DNA of 64,000 nucleotides from assembly GCF_016902295.1 (NCBI RefSeq), contig NZ_JACJLQ010000013.1, forward strand, positions 20,268 through 84,267, written 5' to 3'. The position numbers were made by a program, and so were the translations under genes. Shown in pieces: positions 26,168 through 35,326 of this stretch. Numbering within the stretch: the first letter of the stretch is position 1; each line of letters starts with the position of its first letter. The notes under the pieces were generated by a model. The model searched no databases. It saw only the letters and a list, made by a program, of their open reading frames with translations, and had not been told where the DNA came from. The DNA comes from Bacteroides caecigallinarum (GTDB lineage: Bacteria; Bacteroidota; Bacteroidia; Bacteroidales; Bacteroidaceae).

Positions 26168-29100
26168 ATGAGTTACAACAGATTGAAATCACTGGCGGCA
26201 AATGTGGCCGCCATAGAAACAGCGGTGACTGTCCACAAACAACGCAGGAAAGCCACACAGGAAGAGAAACAGGTATTGGCGCAGTATTCGGGCTTTGGAG
26301 GTGTCAAGGAAGTGCTGACTATCGGAACGCAAATCCCCATGCCCGAAGAACTGGCGGAGCAGACAAACCGCTTGCAGGAGGTTTTGAGAACTCTTGCAGG
26401 AGGGAGCGAGGGGGATTACGACCTGCTGATGAACAGTATAAAGGCTTCCGTGCTGACTGCGTTCTATACGCCGGATTTCCTCATTGAAGCCGTCGCAGGT
26501 CAGATACACACCACATTCAGGGAGAACGGACTGCAGATGCGCAGCTTCCTCGAACCGAGCGCAGGCATCGGAGGTTTCCTGCCTGTGGCTATGGGCGGCA
26601 CACACAGCTACGCCATTGAAAAGGACATAATTACCGGGCTTGTGCTTTCTCTTTTGCATGATGAAGCAACCACCGTGACAGGAGGGTTTGAAGCAATAGA
26701 CAGGCAGGAGCTGGAGCATCGGAAATTCGATGTCATTGCATCCAACATTCCATTCGGCAATTTCCGTGTGTTCGATACGGAATTTTGGAAGAAAGGCGGT
26801 ATTTACGAACAGGCCACCAAGACCATACACAACTACTTTTTCGTCAAGGCGATGGAACTGCTTAACGAGGGCGGACTGCTGGCTTTCGTCACTTCAAGGG
26901 GCGTAGCCGACACGCCGGGCAACAAATTCGTGAGAGAATACCTTGTCAGCCATGCCGACCTTATCAGTGCGGTAAGGCTTCCCGACACGCTTTTCATGCA
27001 GACGAGCGGTATCGAGGTGGGCAGCGACCTGCTCATATTCCAGAAGCACATGCACAAGGCATCCCTCTCGCTCCGGGAGAAATATTTCCTGCAAGTCACA
27101 AAGGAAAATGTAAATGCGGACGGTGCGATGACGGAATATGCCAACAAACTGTTTTCCATGCCGAAAACCGTGCTGGCAACAGACAGCCGCATCGTGAAGA
27201 ACCAATACGGCAAATATGTACGCAAACATCACTGGCTCGGCTCTGATACGGCAATGGCACAATACCTTTCCGCTTTGGTTAAATATGACTTTGACAGATA
27301 TTTCCACAAGAGCCTTTTCATCGGACAGGACGATGCGCCTGTACAGATGTCGCTTTTCGGTGGGGCGGTTGCCGCCGTGCCGGACAAAGGCAGGAGGGCA
27401 TACACCGGGGATATGCCCGGATGGATGAAAGAGGGGGCGATAGTGCTGTTCGAGGGACAGGTAGGAACGCTCCGGTTCCGCAGGTCAAGCCACTACGAGG
27501 AAACGGCGGTGGATTTCGTGCCGTTGGACGAAGGCAAGGTCAATGTGGAGAGGGCAGCGGACTACTTGCCGCTCCGTGAGGCGTATTTCGAACTTTCAAC
27601 GAAAGAGAGGGAGCAAGAAAAGGAACAGGCGGCTTTGCGTGAAAGGCTGAACACCCTGTATGATGCCTTTGTCACCAAGTGGGGATATTTCCACGAGAAC
27701 GACAACAGGGATTTCATCATGCAGGACAGTCTGGGCATGGAGGTCTATACCATTGAAATGCAGGTCGGCGACAACATCTTCAAGTCAGACATCATGCGTG
27801 AGCCTGTGGCTTTCAAAAAGATAGACACAGGTGTAAGACTGGCACCGTTCGAGGCATTGGCAAGCAGCCTCAATTTCTACGGCAGGGTGGATATGGGCTA
27901 CATTATGCAGTCCACAGGCACGGATTGGGAAGAAGTCATGGAAGCTCTCAAAGGGGAGATTTTCTACAATCCCGTTGCCGGATGTTGGGAGCATAAAGGA
28001 AAGTTTCTTGCCGGGAATGTCGTAGCCAAGCACAAGGAAATGGCTTCATATATTCCCTCTTTATGCAACACCGAAAAGGAATGGACGGAGGCATCCGTGA
28101 GGGCGTTGGAGGAAGCCATACCCGAAACGATACCTTACGAGGAGCTTGACATCAACATGGGCGAGCGGTGGATTGACACAAAGATATACGCCGATTTTGC
28201 GGCGGAGCTGTTCGGCGTGGAAGCCGAGGTGATGTATTTCGATGTGAACGACACCTACCTTGTGAGGCTGAAAGGCTATTCTCCGGCGGCGTACAACACC
28301 TATTCCGTGCGGAATTACAACGGTGAAGACCTGTTCGTCCATGCCTTGCACGATACCGTGCCGGAGATAACGAAAGAGATTGATCGCAACGGCGACAAGG
28401 TGCGTGTGCCGGACGAGGAAGCCATACAGGAAGCCGCCACCAAGATACAGGAGATTAGGGAGCGGTTCAACGAATGGCTCGACAGGCAACCGTTGGAAGT
28501 CCGGGACGAACTGGTAAGGGTCTATAACGAGCGTTTCAACTGTTTTGTAAGGCCGCACTATGACGGTTCGGCGCAGACCTTTCCGGGGCTTTCATTCGAG
28601 CACTTCGCCTACAAGGAGCTTTATCCCTCGCAGAAAGATGCTATCTGGATGATTAAGCAGAATGGCGGCGGTATCTGCTGGCACGAGGTGGGCACGGGCA
28701 AGACGATGATAATGTGCGTGGCGGCTTACGAAATGAAGCGTCTCGGACTAATTAGGAAGCCGCTTATTGTCGGATTGAAAGCCAACGTGCACGAGATAGC
28801 CGACACGTTCCGCAAGGCTTATCCGTCTGCCAAACTACTCTATCCGGGCAAGGAGGACTTCACGCCTGCCAACCGGAAAGAGGTGTTTGCTAAAATCAAA
28901 AACAATAACTGGGACTGCATCATCCTGACACACGACCAGTTCGCAAAGATACCGCAGTCGGAAATAACCATGATGGAGATTTTCTCCGAAGAACTTGCCG
29001 ATGTGGAGCGCAGCCTTGAGGTATTGGAGAACTCCACCATGCGCTACCGCAGCAGGCAGATGCAGAAAGGACTGGAGAAGCGGCAGGAGAATCTGAAAGC

Positions 29101-31141
29101 GAAACTCGCCGAATTGCGGATGAAAATCAATGAGCGGAAAGATGATACCGTGGATTTCCATTCAATGGGCATAGACCATATTTTTGTGGACGAATCGCAC
29201 ATGTTCAAGAACCTCATGTTTCAGACACGGCACACGAGGGTAGCGGGCATCGGCAACACCAAAGGCTCGCAAAGGGCGATGAATTTGCTTTTTGCCATCC
29301 GTGACATACAGCACCGTACAGGCCATGACCTCGGTGCGACATTCCTCTCCGGCACGGTGGTCGTCAATGCGCTTACCGAGCTGTATGTGATGTTCAAGTA
29401 CCTGCGTCCTCATGAGTTGAGACGGCAGTCCATCAGTTGTTTTGATGCGTGGGCGGCGATATTCACGAAGAAAACCGCTGATTACGAGCTGAACGTGACA
29501 GGCTCAATCAAGCGCAAAGAGCGTTTCCGTACCTATATCAAGGTACCGGAACTGGCGATGTTCCTGCGTGAGATTACCGACTTCCGCACCGCCGACATGA
29601 TTAACCTCGATGTGCCGCAAAAGAATGTGCGTTTCCTGTCATACGCCCCGACCATCGAGCAGGAGGAAATGATTGGGCGGCTGGTCTCCTTTGCGCATAG
29701 CGGACAATGGGAGGATTTGGGACTTGACATCCCCGAACCGGACAACCTCGACAAAGCGAAGATGCTCGTTGCTACCAATGTGGCACGCAAGATGGCTCTC
29801 GACATGAGACTGCTCGGAGACAAGTTCCATGACGATGCGGACAACAAGGCTTCTGTCTGTGCAAGGACGGTATATGACTATTATGTGCGTTCCAATGCCA
29901 ACCGTGGTACGCAGTTCATATTCAGCGACCTTTCCACCTACAAGCCGAATGAGTGGAACATCTACACCGACATCAAGGACAAACTGGTGCGGCTCGGTAT
30001 TCCGGCGGACGAGATACAGTTTATCCAGTGCGCCCAGACCGAGAGGGCGAGAAAGAAGCTCTTTGCGGACATGAACAGCGGCAGGGTGCGTGTGCTGTTC
30101 GGCTCGACTTCCATGCTCGGCACAGGTGTGAACGCCCAGCAACGGGCGGTAGCGGTGCATCATCTTGAGGTTCCCTGGAGGCCTGCTGACTTGGAACAGC
30201 GCAACGGCAGGGCGGTACGCAAGGGAAACACCGTCAAGCTCTGGGGCGGCAATGTGGTGGATATAGTCATCTACGGCACGGAGAAGACGTTGGATGCCTA
30301 CAAGTTCAACCTCTTGCGTAACAAACAGATGTTCATCAATCAGATTAACAACGGCACGATTGCCGTGCGCCGCATTGACGAGGACAGCATAGACGAGGAC
30401 AACGGCATGAACTTCGCAGAGTTCGTGGCCATCCTTTCCGGGAATACCGACCTGTTGAACAAGGCGAAACTCGACAACAGGATTATGCAGTTGGAAAAGG
30501 AACAGGCGATTTTCAAGAAAGAGCGCATCCGTGCCGAGCACAAGATTTCCGCCAACAGGCAGGACATCGAAAAGGCGGAACGGTTCATCGCCCAGGTCAA
30601 TGCCGATAGGAAATACATCACGGCTTACACCGGAGAGCGGACGACCCTGCTGTTGAACCTGCCGCAAGCCACGGCAGAAGAAACCGGGCGTGAACTGCAC
30701 CGCATGGCGAAAACATACCGCAGCGAGGCATACGCCACCATTGGCAGCTATATGGGGATGAACCTGCTGGTACGCAGCGAATACGACTTTTCCGGGACAT
30801 TCGACCGCAACACGTTCTATGTCGAGGGCAGAAGCGGATTGAAATACCGTTGCGGCGTGTCGGGTGCGTTGCCGCTGGGGTTTGTCGAGTCGGCGCAATA
30901 TCCCAAAACCACATTAGACAAACTGCCGGGCATCATCGACAATCAGCGCAAGAAAATCGAAAAACTGCAAAGCGAGCTTCCCACCTTGCAGGAAATCGTC
31001 AGCCGCAAGTGGAGCAAGTCGGACGAACTGGCAAGGCTCCGGCAGGAATGCAGGGACTTGCAGCGGCGGATAGACGAAGCCCTCAAGGAAGCGGAACAGA
31101 AACCGCATCCGGCACAGGAGGACATCGACAAAGCTGCCTGA
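26168..31141 (+). CDS. N6-adenine methylase and SF2 helicase fusion
   Basis: A 1657-residue protein. Residues about 90-350 form an N6 DNA methyltransferase with FLEPSAGIGGF (AdoMet motif I, about 127-137) and ASNIPFGNF (catalytic motif IV of N/D-P-P-F type, about 191-199). A linker domain follows. The helicase part has HEVGTGKTM (Walker A, about 838-846), a DESH box (about 1006-1009), SGTVVVNAL and the arginine-finger motif EQRNGRAVRKGN (about 1341-1352). The C-terminal 250 residues include coiled coils. The layout resembles the P1 DarB methylase-helicase, which protects incoming DNA from type I restriction. It stands alone behind leader E, ended by a terminator. Anti-restriction use is inferred. 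Confidence 0.85.
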   Translation: MSYNRLKSLAANVAAIETAVTVHKQRRKATQEEKQVLAQYSGFGGVKEVLTIGTQIPMPEELAEQTNRLQEVLRTLAGGSEGDYDLLMNSIKASVLTAFYTPDFLIEAVAGQIHTTFRENGLQMRSFLEPSAGIGGFLPVAMGGTHSYAIEKDIITGLVLSLLHDEATTVTGGFEAIDRQELEHRKFDVIASNIPFGNFRVFDTEFWKKGGIYEQATKTIHNYFFVKAMELLNEGGLLAFVTSRGVADTPGNKFVREYLVSHADLISAVRLPDTLFMQTSGIEVGSDLLIFQKHMHKASLSLREKYFLQVTKENVNADGAMTEYANKLFSMPKTVLATDSRIVKNQYGKYVRKHHWLGSDTAMAQYLSALVKYDFDRYFHKSLFIGQDDAPVQMSLFGGAVAAVPDKGRRAYTGDMPGWMKEGAIVLFEGQVGTLRFRRSSHYEETAVDFVPLDEGKVNVERAADYLPLREAYFELSTKEREQEKEQAALRERLNTLYDAFVTKWGYFHENDNRDFIMQDSLGMEVYTIEMQVGDNIFKSDIMREPVAFKKIDTGVRLAPFEALASSLNFYGRVDMGYIMQSTGTDWEEVMEALKGEIFYNPVAGCWEHKGKFLAGNVVAKHKEMASYIPSLCNTEKEWTEASVRALEEAIPETIPYEELDINMGERWIDTKIYADFAAELFGVEAEVMYFDVNDTYLVRLKGYSPAAYNTYSVRNYNGEDLFVHALHDTVPEITKEIDRNGDKVRVPDEEAIQEAATKIQEIRERFNEWLDRQPLEVRDELVRVYNERFNCFVRPHYDGSAQTFPGLSFEHFAYKELYPSQKDAIWMIKQNGGGICWHEVGTGKTMIMCVAAYEMKRLGLIRKPLIVGLKANVHEIADTFRKAYPSAKLLYPGKEDFTPANRKEVFAKIKNNNWDCIILTHDQFAKIPQSEITMMEIFSEELADVERSLEVLENSTMRYRSRQMQKGLEKRQENLKAKLAELRMKINERKDDTVDFHSMGIDHIFVDESHMFKNLMFQTRHTRVAGIGNTKGSQRAMNLLFAIRDIQHRTGHDLGATFLSGTVVVNALTELYVMFKYLRPHELRRQSISCFDAWAAIFTKKTADYELNVTGSIKRKERFRTYIKVPELAMFLREITDFRTADMINLDVPQKNVRFLSYAPTIEQEEMIGRLVSFAHSGQWEDLGLDIPEPDNLDKAKMLVATNVARKMALDMRLLGDKFHDDADNKASVCARTVYDYYVRSNANRGTQFIFSDLSTYKPNEWNIYTDIKDKLVRLGIPADEIQFIQCAQTERARKKLFADMNSGRVRVLFGSTSMLGTGVNAQQRAVAVHHLEVPWRPADLEQRNGRAVRKGNTVKLWGGNVVDIVIYGTEKTLDAYKFNLLRNKQMFINQINNGTIAVRRIDEDSIDEDNGMNFAEFVAILSGNTDLLNKAKLDNRIMQLEKEQAIFKKERIRAEHKISANRQDIEKAERFIAQVNADRKYITAYTGERTTLLLNLPQATAEETGRELHRMAKTYRSEAYATIGSYMGMNLLVRSEYDFSGTFDRNTFYVEGRSGLKYRCGVSGALPLGFVESAQYPKTTLDKLPGIIDNQRKKIEKLQSELPTLQEIVSRKWSKSDELARLRQECRDLQRRIDEALKEAEQKPHPAQEDIDKAA

Positions 31142-31165
31142 CCGTAATTCATATTTTAACCTTTA

Positions 31166-31202
31166 CTCCCTGTCCGGTCGTGATGGCCGGGCAGGTTTTT
31201 CT
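31166..31202 (+). terminator. intrinsic terminator
   Basis: Stem CCTGTCCGG against CCGGGCAGG followed by TTTTTCTG, 27 nt past the methylase-helicase stop. Confidence 0.75.
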
Positions 31203-31432
31203 GTATGGTATGCCCTGTGCGGCCCGCCCTGCCTTTATAGGCCGGCATCTGCCTTTTTTATCCTCCTTTTCCCTTTTTATCTGTAATAAGCACTGAAAAT
31301 CATCAAATTGCAAGAGAATCACCCTGTTTTACATCCAAGAATGTTAAGTTGAGTGTTTTATTATTTCCACCGATTCTTAAAACCATCCTCTGCGTATGGC
31401 GGGCACATGGTAATATACTGTTTTTGAATCCA

Positions 31433-31951
31433 TCATATGATTAACTCCATTTCTATGCAATTCCAAATCTCACCGAGGCAAGTGTAGCTTTCTGTCTCTT
31501 CTCTTTGAACTTGCTTGAGCCCTGCGGCTTCATAACAATGTATTGCAGATGGATTATTTTCAAATACACCAAGCGTTACTTTAGTTGCGCCTAATTCTTT
31601 GTGGGCATAATCAATAGCCATACCGACAAGCTTTTTGCCCAGACCGAGACCTCGCTTTTCATCATCAACTATTACGAATCCAAGTCGCCATTCTGAATTT
31701 TCAGGGGTTGGCTTTCTGAGTGTTATATAACCAATGACTTCCGCAGCATCAACCATAGTAAGAGCAATTGATGAATGTCCGTCTATGTATTTGTCATGAT
31801 GTGAGTTAATATCATCTGCTGTGACAGGATAACGCGAATACCTGTCGGCACACCATTGACGCATTTGATACTCGCTTTTCAGCCATCCGGCAATAATATT
31901 TGCATCATCAGGATGGAATTTTCTTAATCGCAAAAGAATCTCGTTGCTCAT
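31433..31951 (-). CDS. GNAT family N-acetyltransferase
   Basis: A 172-residue protein. The acetyl-CoA loop RGLGLGKKLVGMAI (about residues 100-113) and the later AIHCYEAAGLKQVQ motif mark a RimJ/RimL-type GNAT. The N-terminal part (LRKFHPDDANIIAGWL) is the usual first strand-helix. It transfers an acetyl group to an amine, with the acceptor unknown; relatives include drug-resistance and ribosomal-protein acetylases. It lies alone, reversed relative to its neighbours and low in GC, consistent with recent acquisition. Confidence 0.85.
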   Translation of the reverse strand: MSNEILLRLRKFHPDDANIIAGWLKSEYQMRQWCADRYSRYPVTADDINSHHDKYIDGHSSIALTMVDAAEVIGYITLRKPTPENSEWRLGFVIVDDEKRGLGLGKKLVGMAIDYAHKELGATKVTLGVFENNPSAIHCYEAAGLKQVQREETESYTCLGEIWNCIEMELII

Positions 31952-32248
31952 ATTCTATTGTTTATCTCGCTCCTCAGCCCAACAGAGCGGATTATTAAAT
32001 GCAGAAGCGTGGACTGCAACGCAACACTTAGTTTGTAGGAAACCTTTGATACAAATGTGACAATAATAACCCACGCTATGTGCGTAATAGTCACTATTCT
32101 ATTCTTGCATCAGTTTCTGAAATTCCTACGTTCACAAATTACAAGATGAGCATAACGCTTCTTTTTTCTTATGTCTTGGGAAGAGTTACCTCTATCCGAA
32201 TACAAAATTAGTTATTATATTGATGTTTGAGTATTATATAGAACGGAT

Positions 32249-32556
32249 TTATAACTTAAATTCTCTACTTTTGCTTGGCTCTTCTGTCGGTCTTCGTAAA
32301 CTATGCCGTAATTTATCAAACTGTTCTTTGAACATGAGAAAACCATTTATGCGTTTTTTCAAATAAAGAGAGTTCAGCCAGGAAATTTCCCTGTCTTTGG
32401 CTTCAAGCTCTTGACTGTGTATTCTTAAAGATCGCGTATCTGTTTTCCGTGCTGTTTCTGCATTTGTTGCATCTTAACTTTTAATTCATCAATTTCTTTA
32501 TCACGCTTGGCAACTTCCTGACGCAATTTTGCATTGACATTATCAATGATTAGAAA
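32249..32556 (-). pseudogene. frameshifted coiled-coil C-terminus, perhaps of a mobilization protein
   Basis: The minus strand holds a coiled-coil segment (AKLRQEVAKRDKEIDELK, then MQQMQKQHGKQIRDL) that ends at a stop, and in another frame the continuation SQELEAKDREISWLNSLY ... KEQFDKLRHSLRRP to a stop at 32249-32251. The two halves join by one frameshift. Charged coiled coils followed by a basic tail end many Bacteroidales Pre/Mob relaxases, so this may be the relic of one. No start codon or N-terminal relaxase domain remains. Confidence 0.45.
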
Positions 32557-32649
32557 TTTTATGATATTTCTTGAATGTATAGGTTTGAGAGCCTTTTTAT
32601 CGTCTCCCTTTATATCTGTCTTTCAATCCTTTTATATCTTTGTCCTTGC

Positions 32650-32890
32650 AGTCCGTCCTGACCTTCCGGCTTATTGTTCCGCGAAAGTAACGGATAACAG
32701 CTGCACCTTGCAAATCCTCACGGCCTGCGGTGGCCGACGGAAATCTTCCTTCTCGGGGAGAAGCGTATTTCTGTCGCCAGATTTGTCCGGTTGCCGTTAT
32801 CACTTTCGTGGTGCGGAAAAATAAATCCGGCGAAGGTCTTTAAGGACCGAACGCAGGGAAAATAAAAAAACGAAATTAAAAATTTGAAGT
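32650..32890 (+). promoter_or_regulatory. leader F, imperfect inverted-repeat leader
   Basis: The distal arm (32662-32720) carries minus-strand -7-like TACTTTCG (32682-32689). The proximal arm (about 32778-32832) matches the reverse complement over GATTTG, GTTATC, ACTTTCG, GCGGAA, AATAA and CCGG, the clearest pairing in the D-F group. An inner GAAAT/ATTTC repeat and a GGTC/GACC stem follow. GCAGGGAAAATAAAAAAACG precedes the gene. Confidence 0.6.
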
Positions 32891-33301
32891 ATGGAAAAAA
32901 ACAGTGAGAAAAAAGTGGTCGTTGACGGTTTGACGTTAAAACTTCTGCGTAAGGATGAAAAATGGGTCTTCCCGTTTGTTACCTACTACCAGCACGGACT
33001 GGGCAGCCCAATCTGTCTGGAATTGCTTGAATATAAAGAAGACAGCAACGGTTTCGAGCCGGAAGCAGTCATAACCGTCAATCTTCCGGGCGTGGAGCGT
33101 AATGCCGGCTGCCAGTTCATCGACACGAACAACAACGGAGAAGCGGTGCTGGACTGGCTCGTGCTTTATGAGTTAGGTGTACCGACTGGCAGATACGCCG
33201 CTTCCGGCCATTGCATGTATCCCGAAGTGGACTTCTACCGGAGCGAGCGCTTCATGCGTCAGAAAGAATTTTGCGACAGGCATTTCAACTTCGTCGGCTG
33301 A
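32891..33301 (+). CDS. DUF4313-like small protein
   Basis: A 136-residue protein, MEKNSEKKVVVDGLTLK onward, resembling the DUF4313 family of Bacteroidales mobile elements, with LLEYKEDSNGFEPEAVITVNLPG and the closing FCDRHFNFVG. No membrane segment. Function unknown. It is the only gene behind leader F; the family name is from memory and has not been searched. Confidence 0.6.
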   Translation: MEKNSEKKVVVDGLTLKLLRKDEKWVFPFVTYYQHGLGSPICLELLEYKEDSNGFEPEAVITVNLPGVERNAGCQFIDTNNNGEAVLDWLVLYELGVPTGRYAASGHCMYPEVDFYRSERFMRQKEFCDRHFNFVG

Positions 33302-33839
33302 CAGGCAGGGGAGGGCAGTCATATTGGGCTGCCTTCATTGCCGGCAATTCCCTTTTTATGGCATACCGTCCCGGCATTTCATCCCTTTTCTACCCGGCTT
33401 TTCCCGCCCATGAAGCAAGGTAGGAGGTCTGTGCCACAGTCCGCTCTGCAATCCAAGGTACGGAAGGCTGTGCCGGAGCAACGGCAGTCCGCTTCATGCC
33501 GCTCCATGCCGGAGCTTCGACGGATGTCGAAACAACACGGTATTCCGCTATGCAAGGCTTCCTGCCGGATCTTGCTCTGGCACATTCCGCCTTTAATCCG
33601 TATCTTTTCTTTCCGGGCCGTCAGTGTCATGGGCAAACGGTGACACATCCCGCTTTGCGCCGGCCTCCATATATTCCGGCAGATCTCAAGGCGGAAAGAG
33701 TCCCCTTTCTGTTTGCCCGGCAGACCACTGCTCTCTACCCGCCCAAGCCGTTTCTCCCGTTATATCACCCTTTCCCTCTGCTTTTATCCCCGGCAGGGCC
33801 GTCCGTACAGTTATAATCGGTGCGACTTTATGCTTTCTC
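33302..33839. other. non-coding stretch before leader G
   Basis: About 540 nt without a supported gene. It holds a weak hairpin (GGCAG/CTGCC) just past the preceding stop, an imperfect direct repeat of about 45-50 nt near 33415-33505 (AAGGTAGGAGG... against AAGGTACGGAAGG...), and pyrimidine-rich tracts on the plus strand, the type of sequence found upstream of every leader copy. It could be a decayed leader or cassette. Confidence 0.5.
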
Positions 33840-34119
33840 CGGATGCTTTCTGGCAGTCACCGGTCTGGTTTTACCGCTGCAAATATAGGCCGTCGCGCCT
33901 GTCCCTTACGTTTTGAAGTGCATTTCTTGCAAATTCTTCCTTGACAGCCGGGGCTGACAAGAGTAATTGGCAAAAAAAACGACGTGTGCGGCTTTGCCGA
34001 CAGCCTTTGGTTGCAGCATAAAATCCCGACAGCGGTTCAGACAGAAAGGAACCGAAAAGAGGGAAAATAAAAAAAGGTAACGGCAGGACCAACCACCTTG
34101 CCACAAAACATTTTATATT
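33840..34119 (+). promoter_or_regulatory. leader G, imperfect inverted-repeat leader
   Basis: The distal arm (33865-33905) carries minus-strand -7 TATATTTG (33880-33887). The proximal arm (about 33990-34035) repeats GAC.GCCT, TTGCAGC and TAAAA in inverted order. An inner arm TTCTTGC ... GTAATTGGCAA and a closing stem CGGTTC/GAACCG before AGAGGGAAAATAAAAA are shared with leaders H and I, which form one sublineage. Confidence 0.6.
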
Positions 34120-34533
34120 ATGTTACATGTACACACTATCGGACGCATCGGCAAAGACTGCCAGGTGATTGCAGGAGCCCACGGCTCATTCATGGCCATG
34201 AACATAGCCGTTGACGATTATGCAAAGGGACAGAACGTCACCACATGGGTAAAGGTAAGAAGCAACAAGGAGAACCACATCCGGTTGGCTGAATACCTCA
34301 CCAAAGGACGGCTGGTGCTTGTTGAAGGCACGCTCTCATCTTCCCTGTGGACGGACAAAAACGGGGAGAGCCAGATTCAGCTTTCCATTACGGCGGAGAG
34401 CATCGCATTCATCAATACAGGCAAGAAGGACAGCTCGGCTGGCAGCCCGGACAACATGGCGGCCACAACGGACAGCACACCCGTACTCCCTGCCGATATG
34501 CCGCAGGACGACAAGGACGACCTGCCGTTCTGA
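34120..34533 (+). CDS. ssb: single-stranded DNA-binding protein
   Basis: A 137-residue SSB. The OB-fold starts MLHVHTIGRIGKDCQ, then FMAMNIAVDDYAKGQNVTTWVKV, LAEYLTKGRLVLVEGTL and IQLSITAESIAFI. A disordered linker (residues about 110-128) leads to the acidic tip DDKDDLPF, the site that recruits replication and repair proteins. It coats single-stranded DNA. Standing alone behind leader G, it matches plasmid ssb genes that are switched on early after entry of the transferred strand. Confidence 0.92.
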   Translation: MLHVHTIGRIGKDCQVIAGAHGSFMAMNIAVDDYAKGQNVTTWVKVRSNKENHIRLAEYLTKGRLVLVEGTLSSSLWTDKNGESQIQLSITAESIAFINTGKKDSSAGSPDNMAATTDSTPVLPADMPQDDKDDLPF

Positions 34534-34569
34534 CAAAGGCATCACCGGTGACGGTATGGACTGGACTAT

Positions 34570-34627
34570 GGTATATGCCGTATCCGGCAGTCAGGGGGAT
34601 CGACCCGCTGCCGGTATGGTGTATGCC
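34570..34627 (+). repeat. 58-nt imperfect inverted repeat between ssb and the next small gene
   Basis: GGTATATGCCGTATCCGGCAG is partly mirrored by CTGCCGGTATGGTGTATGCC around a 16-nt loop. It may act as an attenuator or terminator; there is no T tail, so another role, for example folding in single-stranded DNA, is possible. Confidence 0.5.
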
Positions 34628-34680
34628 GGTTTCAGTTTACACCACAGACAGAAATAAGAACGACCCGAAATGATAGAGAT

Positions 34681-34866
34681 ATGAGTAATTACGATTTTAT
34701 AAAGGCTGGAAGCAAGGTTTTCTGGCATGACCCGGACGGCGGTTTGTCGGACGGTGTGTATCAGGTGGTGGATGTCCCGGAGGAAATCGAAGAGGACAGT
34801 ATCATTTTGATAGCCTCGGGCTATTCGGAGGCGGAAGTATTCGCAGCGGAACTGTCGCCGCTGTGA
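34681..34866 (+). CDS. 61-residue acidic protein of unknown function
   Basis: MSNYDFIKAGSKVFWHD onward. Rich in Asp, Glu and Val, it has a probable small beta-barrel pattern (VFWHDPDGGLSDGVYQVVDV) of the kind seen in SH3-like folds. It follows ssb by 147 nt across an inverted repeat. No family recognised. Confidence 0.55.
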   Translation: MSNYDFIKAGSKVFWHDPDGGLSDGVYQVVDVPEEIEEDSIILIASGYSEAEVFAAELSPL

Positions 34867-35079
34867 TTTTCTTCAGGTGGCATATCGGAGTTGCCCGATA
34901 TGCTGCCTGTTCCGCCAATCCTTTTATACGATTTGTGGAAAATTTACCTTTTGTATTTGTCAAATATCACATTCTTTTATACCCATTTATAGCGTTCATC
35001 CACACCGTTTCCATCTCCGGCAAACCCGTTTCCCTTTTCTATACGGCCGGGCCTTTATCCTCTCCTGGTCATTCCTGCT
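34867..35079. other. pyrimidine-rich spacer before leader H
   Basis: About 210 nt rich in C and T on the plus strand (TTCCCTTTTC, CCTTTATCCTC). Comparable tracts precede leaders B, E, G and I. On the minus strand these are purine-rich, GGGAAAAG-like runs. No gene is supported. Confidence 0.5.
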
Positions 35080-35326
35080 GTCACCGGCCATTGGTTTTAT
35101 CAGATGCAAAGGTCGGCAGTCGCGCTTGATCCGTCGGCTTGAAGTGCATTTCTTGCAAAATTCTTCCTTTCCGTGAAAGAGTAATTTGGCAAGAAAAGCC
35201 GCCGTATGAAGCTGTTCCGACGGCCGGAACCTGCATCCATAAAACCCCAAAGGCGGTTCGGCAGAAAAGAACCGACAAGAGGGAAAATAAAAAAACAAGT
35301 TATTAACAAATTAATTTTTTTGAATT
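35080..35326 (+). promoter_or_regulatory. leader H, imperfect inverted-repeat leader
   Basis: The distal arm (35085-35135) carries minus-strand -7-like GACCTTTG (35107-35114), one base off consensus. The proximal arm (about 35205-35250) repeats CGGCC, CTGCATC and ATAAAACC. An inner TTTCTTGC ... GGCAAGAAA arm and a CGGTTC/GAACCG stem are followed by AGAGGGAAAATAAAAAAAC. Confidence 0.6.

Larger units (their letters stand above)
31300..32590. mobile_element. low-GC insertion carrying a GNAT gene and a decayed gene
   Basis: Base composition drops sharply between about 31300 and 32590 and the pyrimidine-rich spacer that normally precedes a leader is split, with parts at both ends. CCTTTTTATC occurs at 31272-31281 and 32592-32601. 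The segment holds a GNAT gene and a broken coiled-coil gene, so it looks like the worn remains of an inserted element; no transposase or att site was found. From 31952 to 32248 nothing coding was seen. Confidence 0.4.

Noticed and set aside
29639..30898. A 419-residue minus-strand reading
   Set aside because: Antisense to the helicase part of the methylase-helicase; no start context or motif.
31272..32601. CCTTTTTATC at both ends of the low-GC insertion as a proved target duplication
   Set aside because: Similar CTTTTTATC runs occur in other spacers (for example near 25823 and 33352), so the match alone is weak.
34336..34545. Minus-strand reading over ssb
   Set aside because: Antisense shadow of a gene with clear OB-fold and acidic tip.
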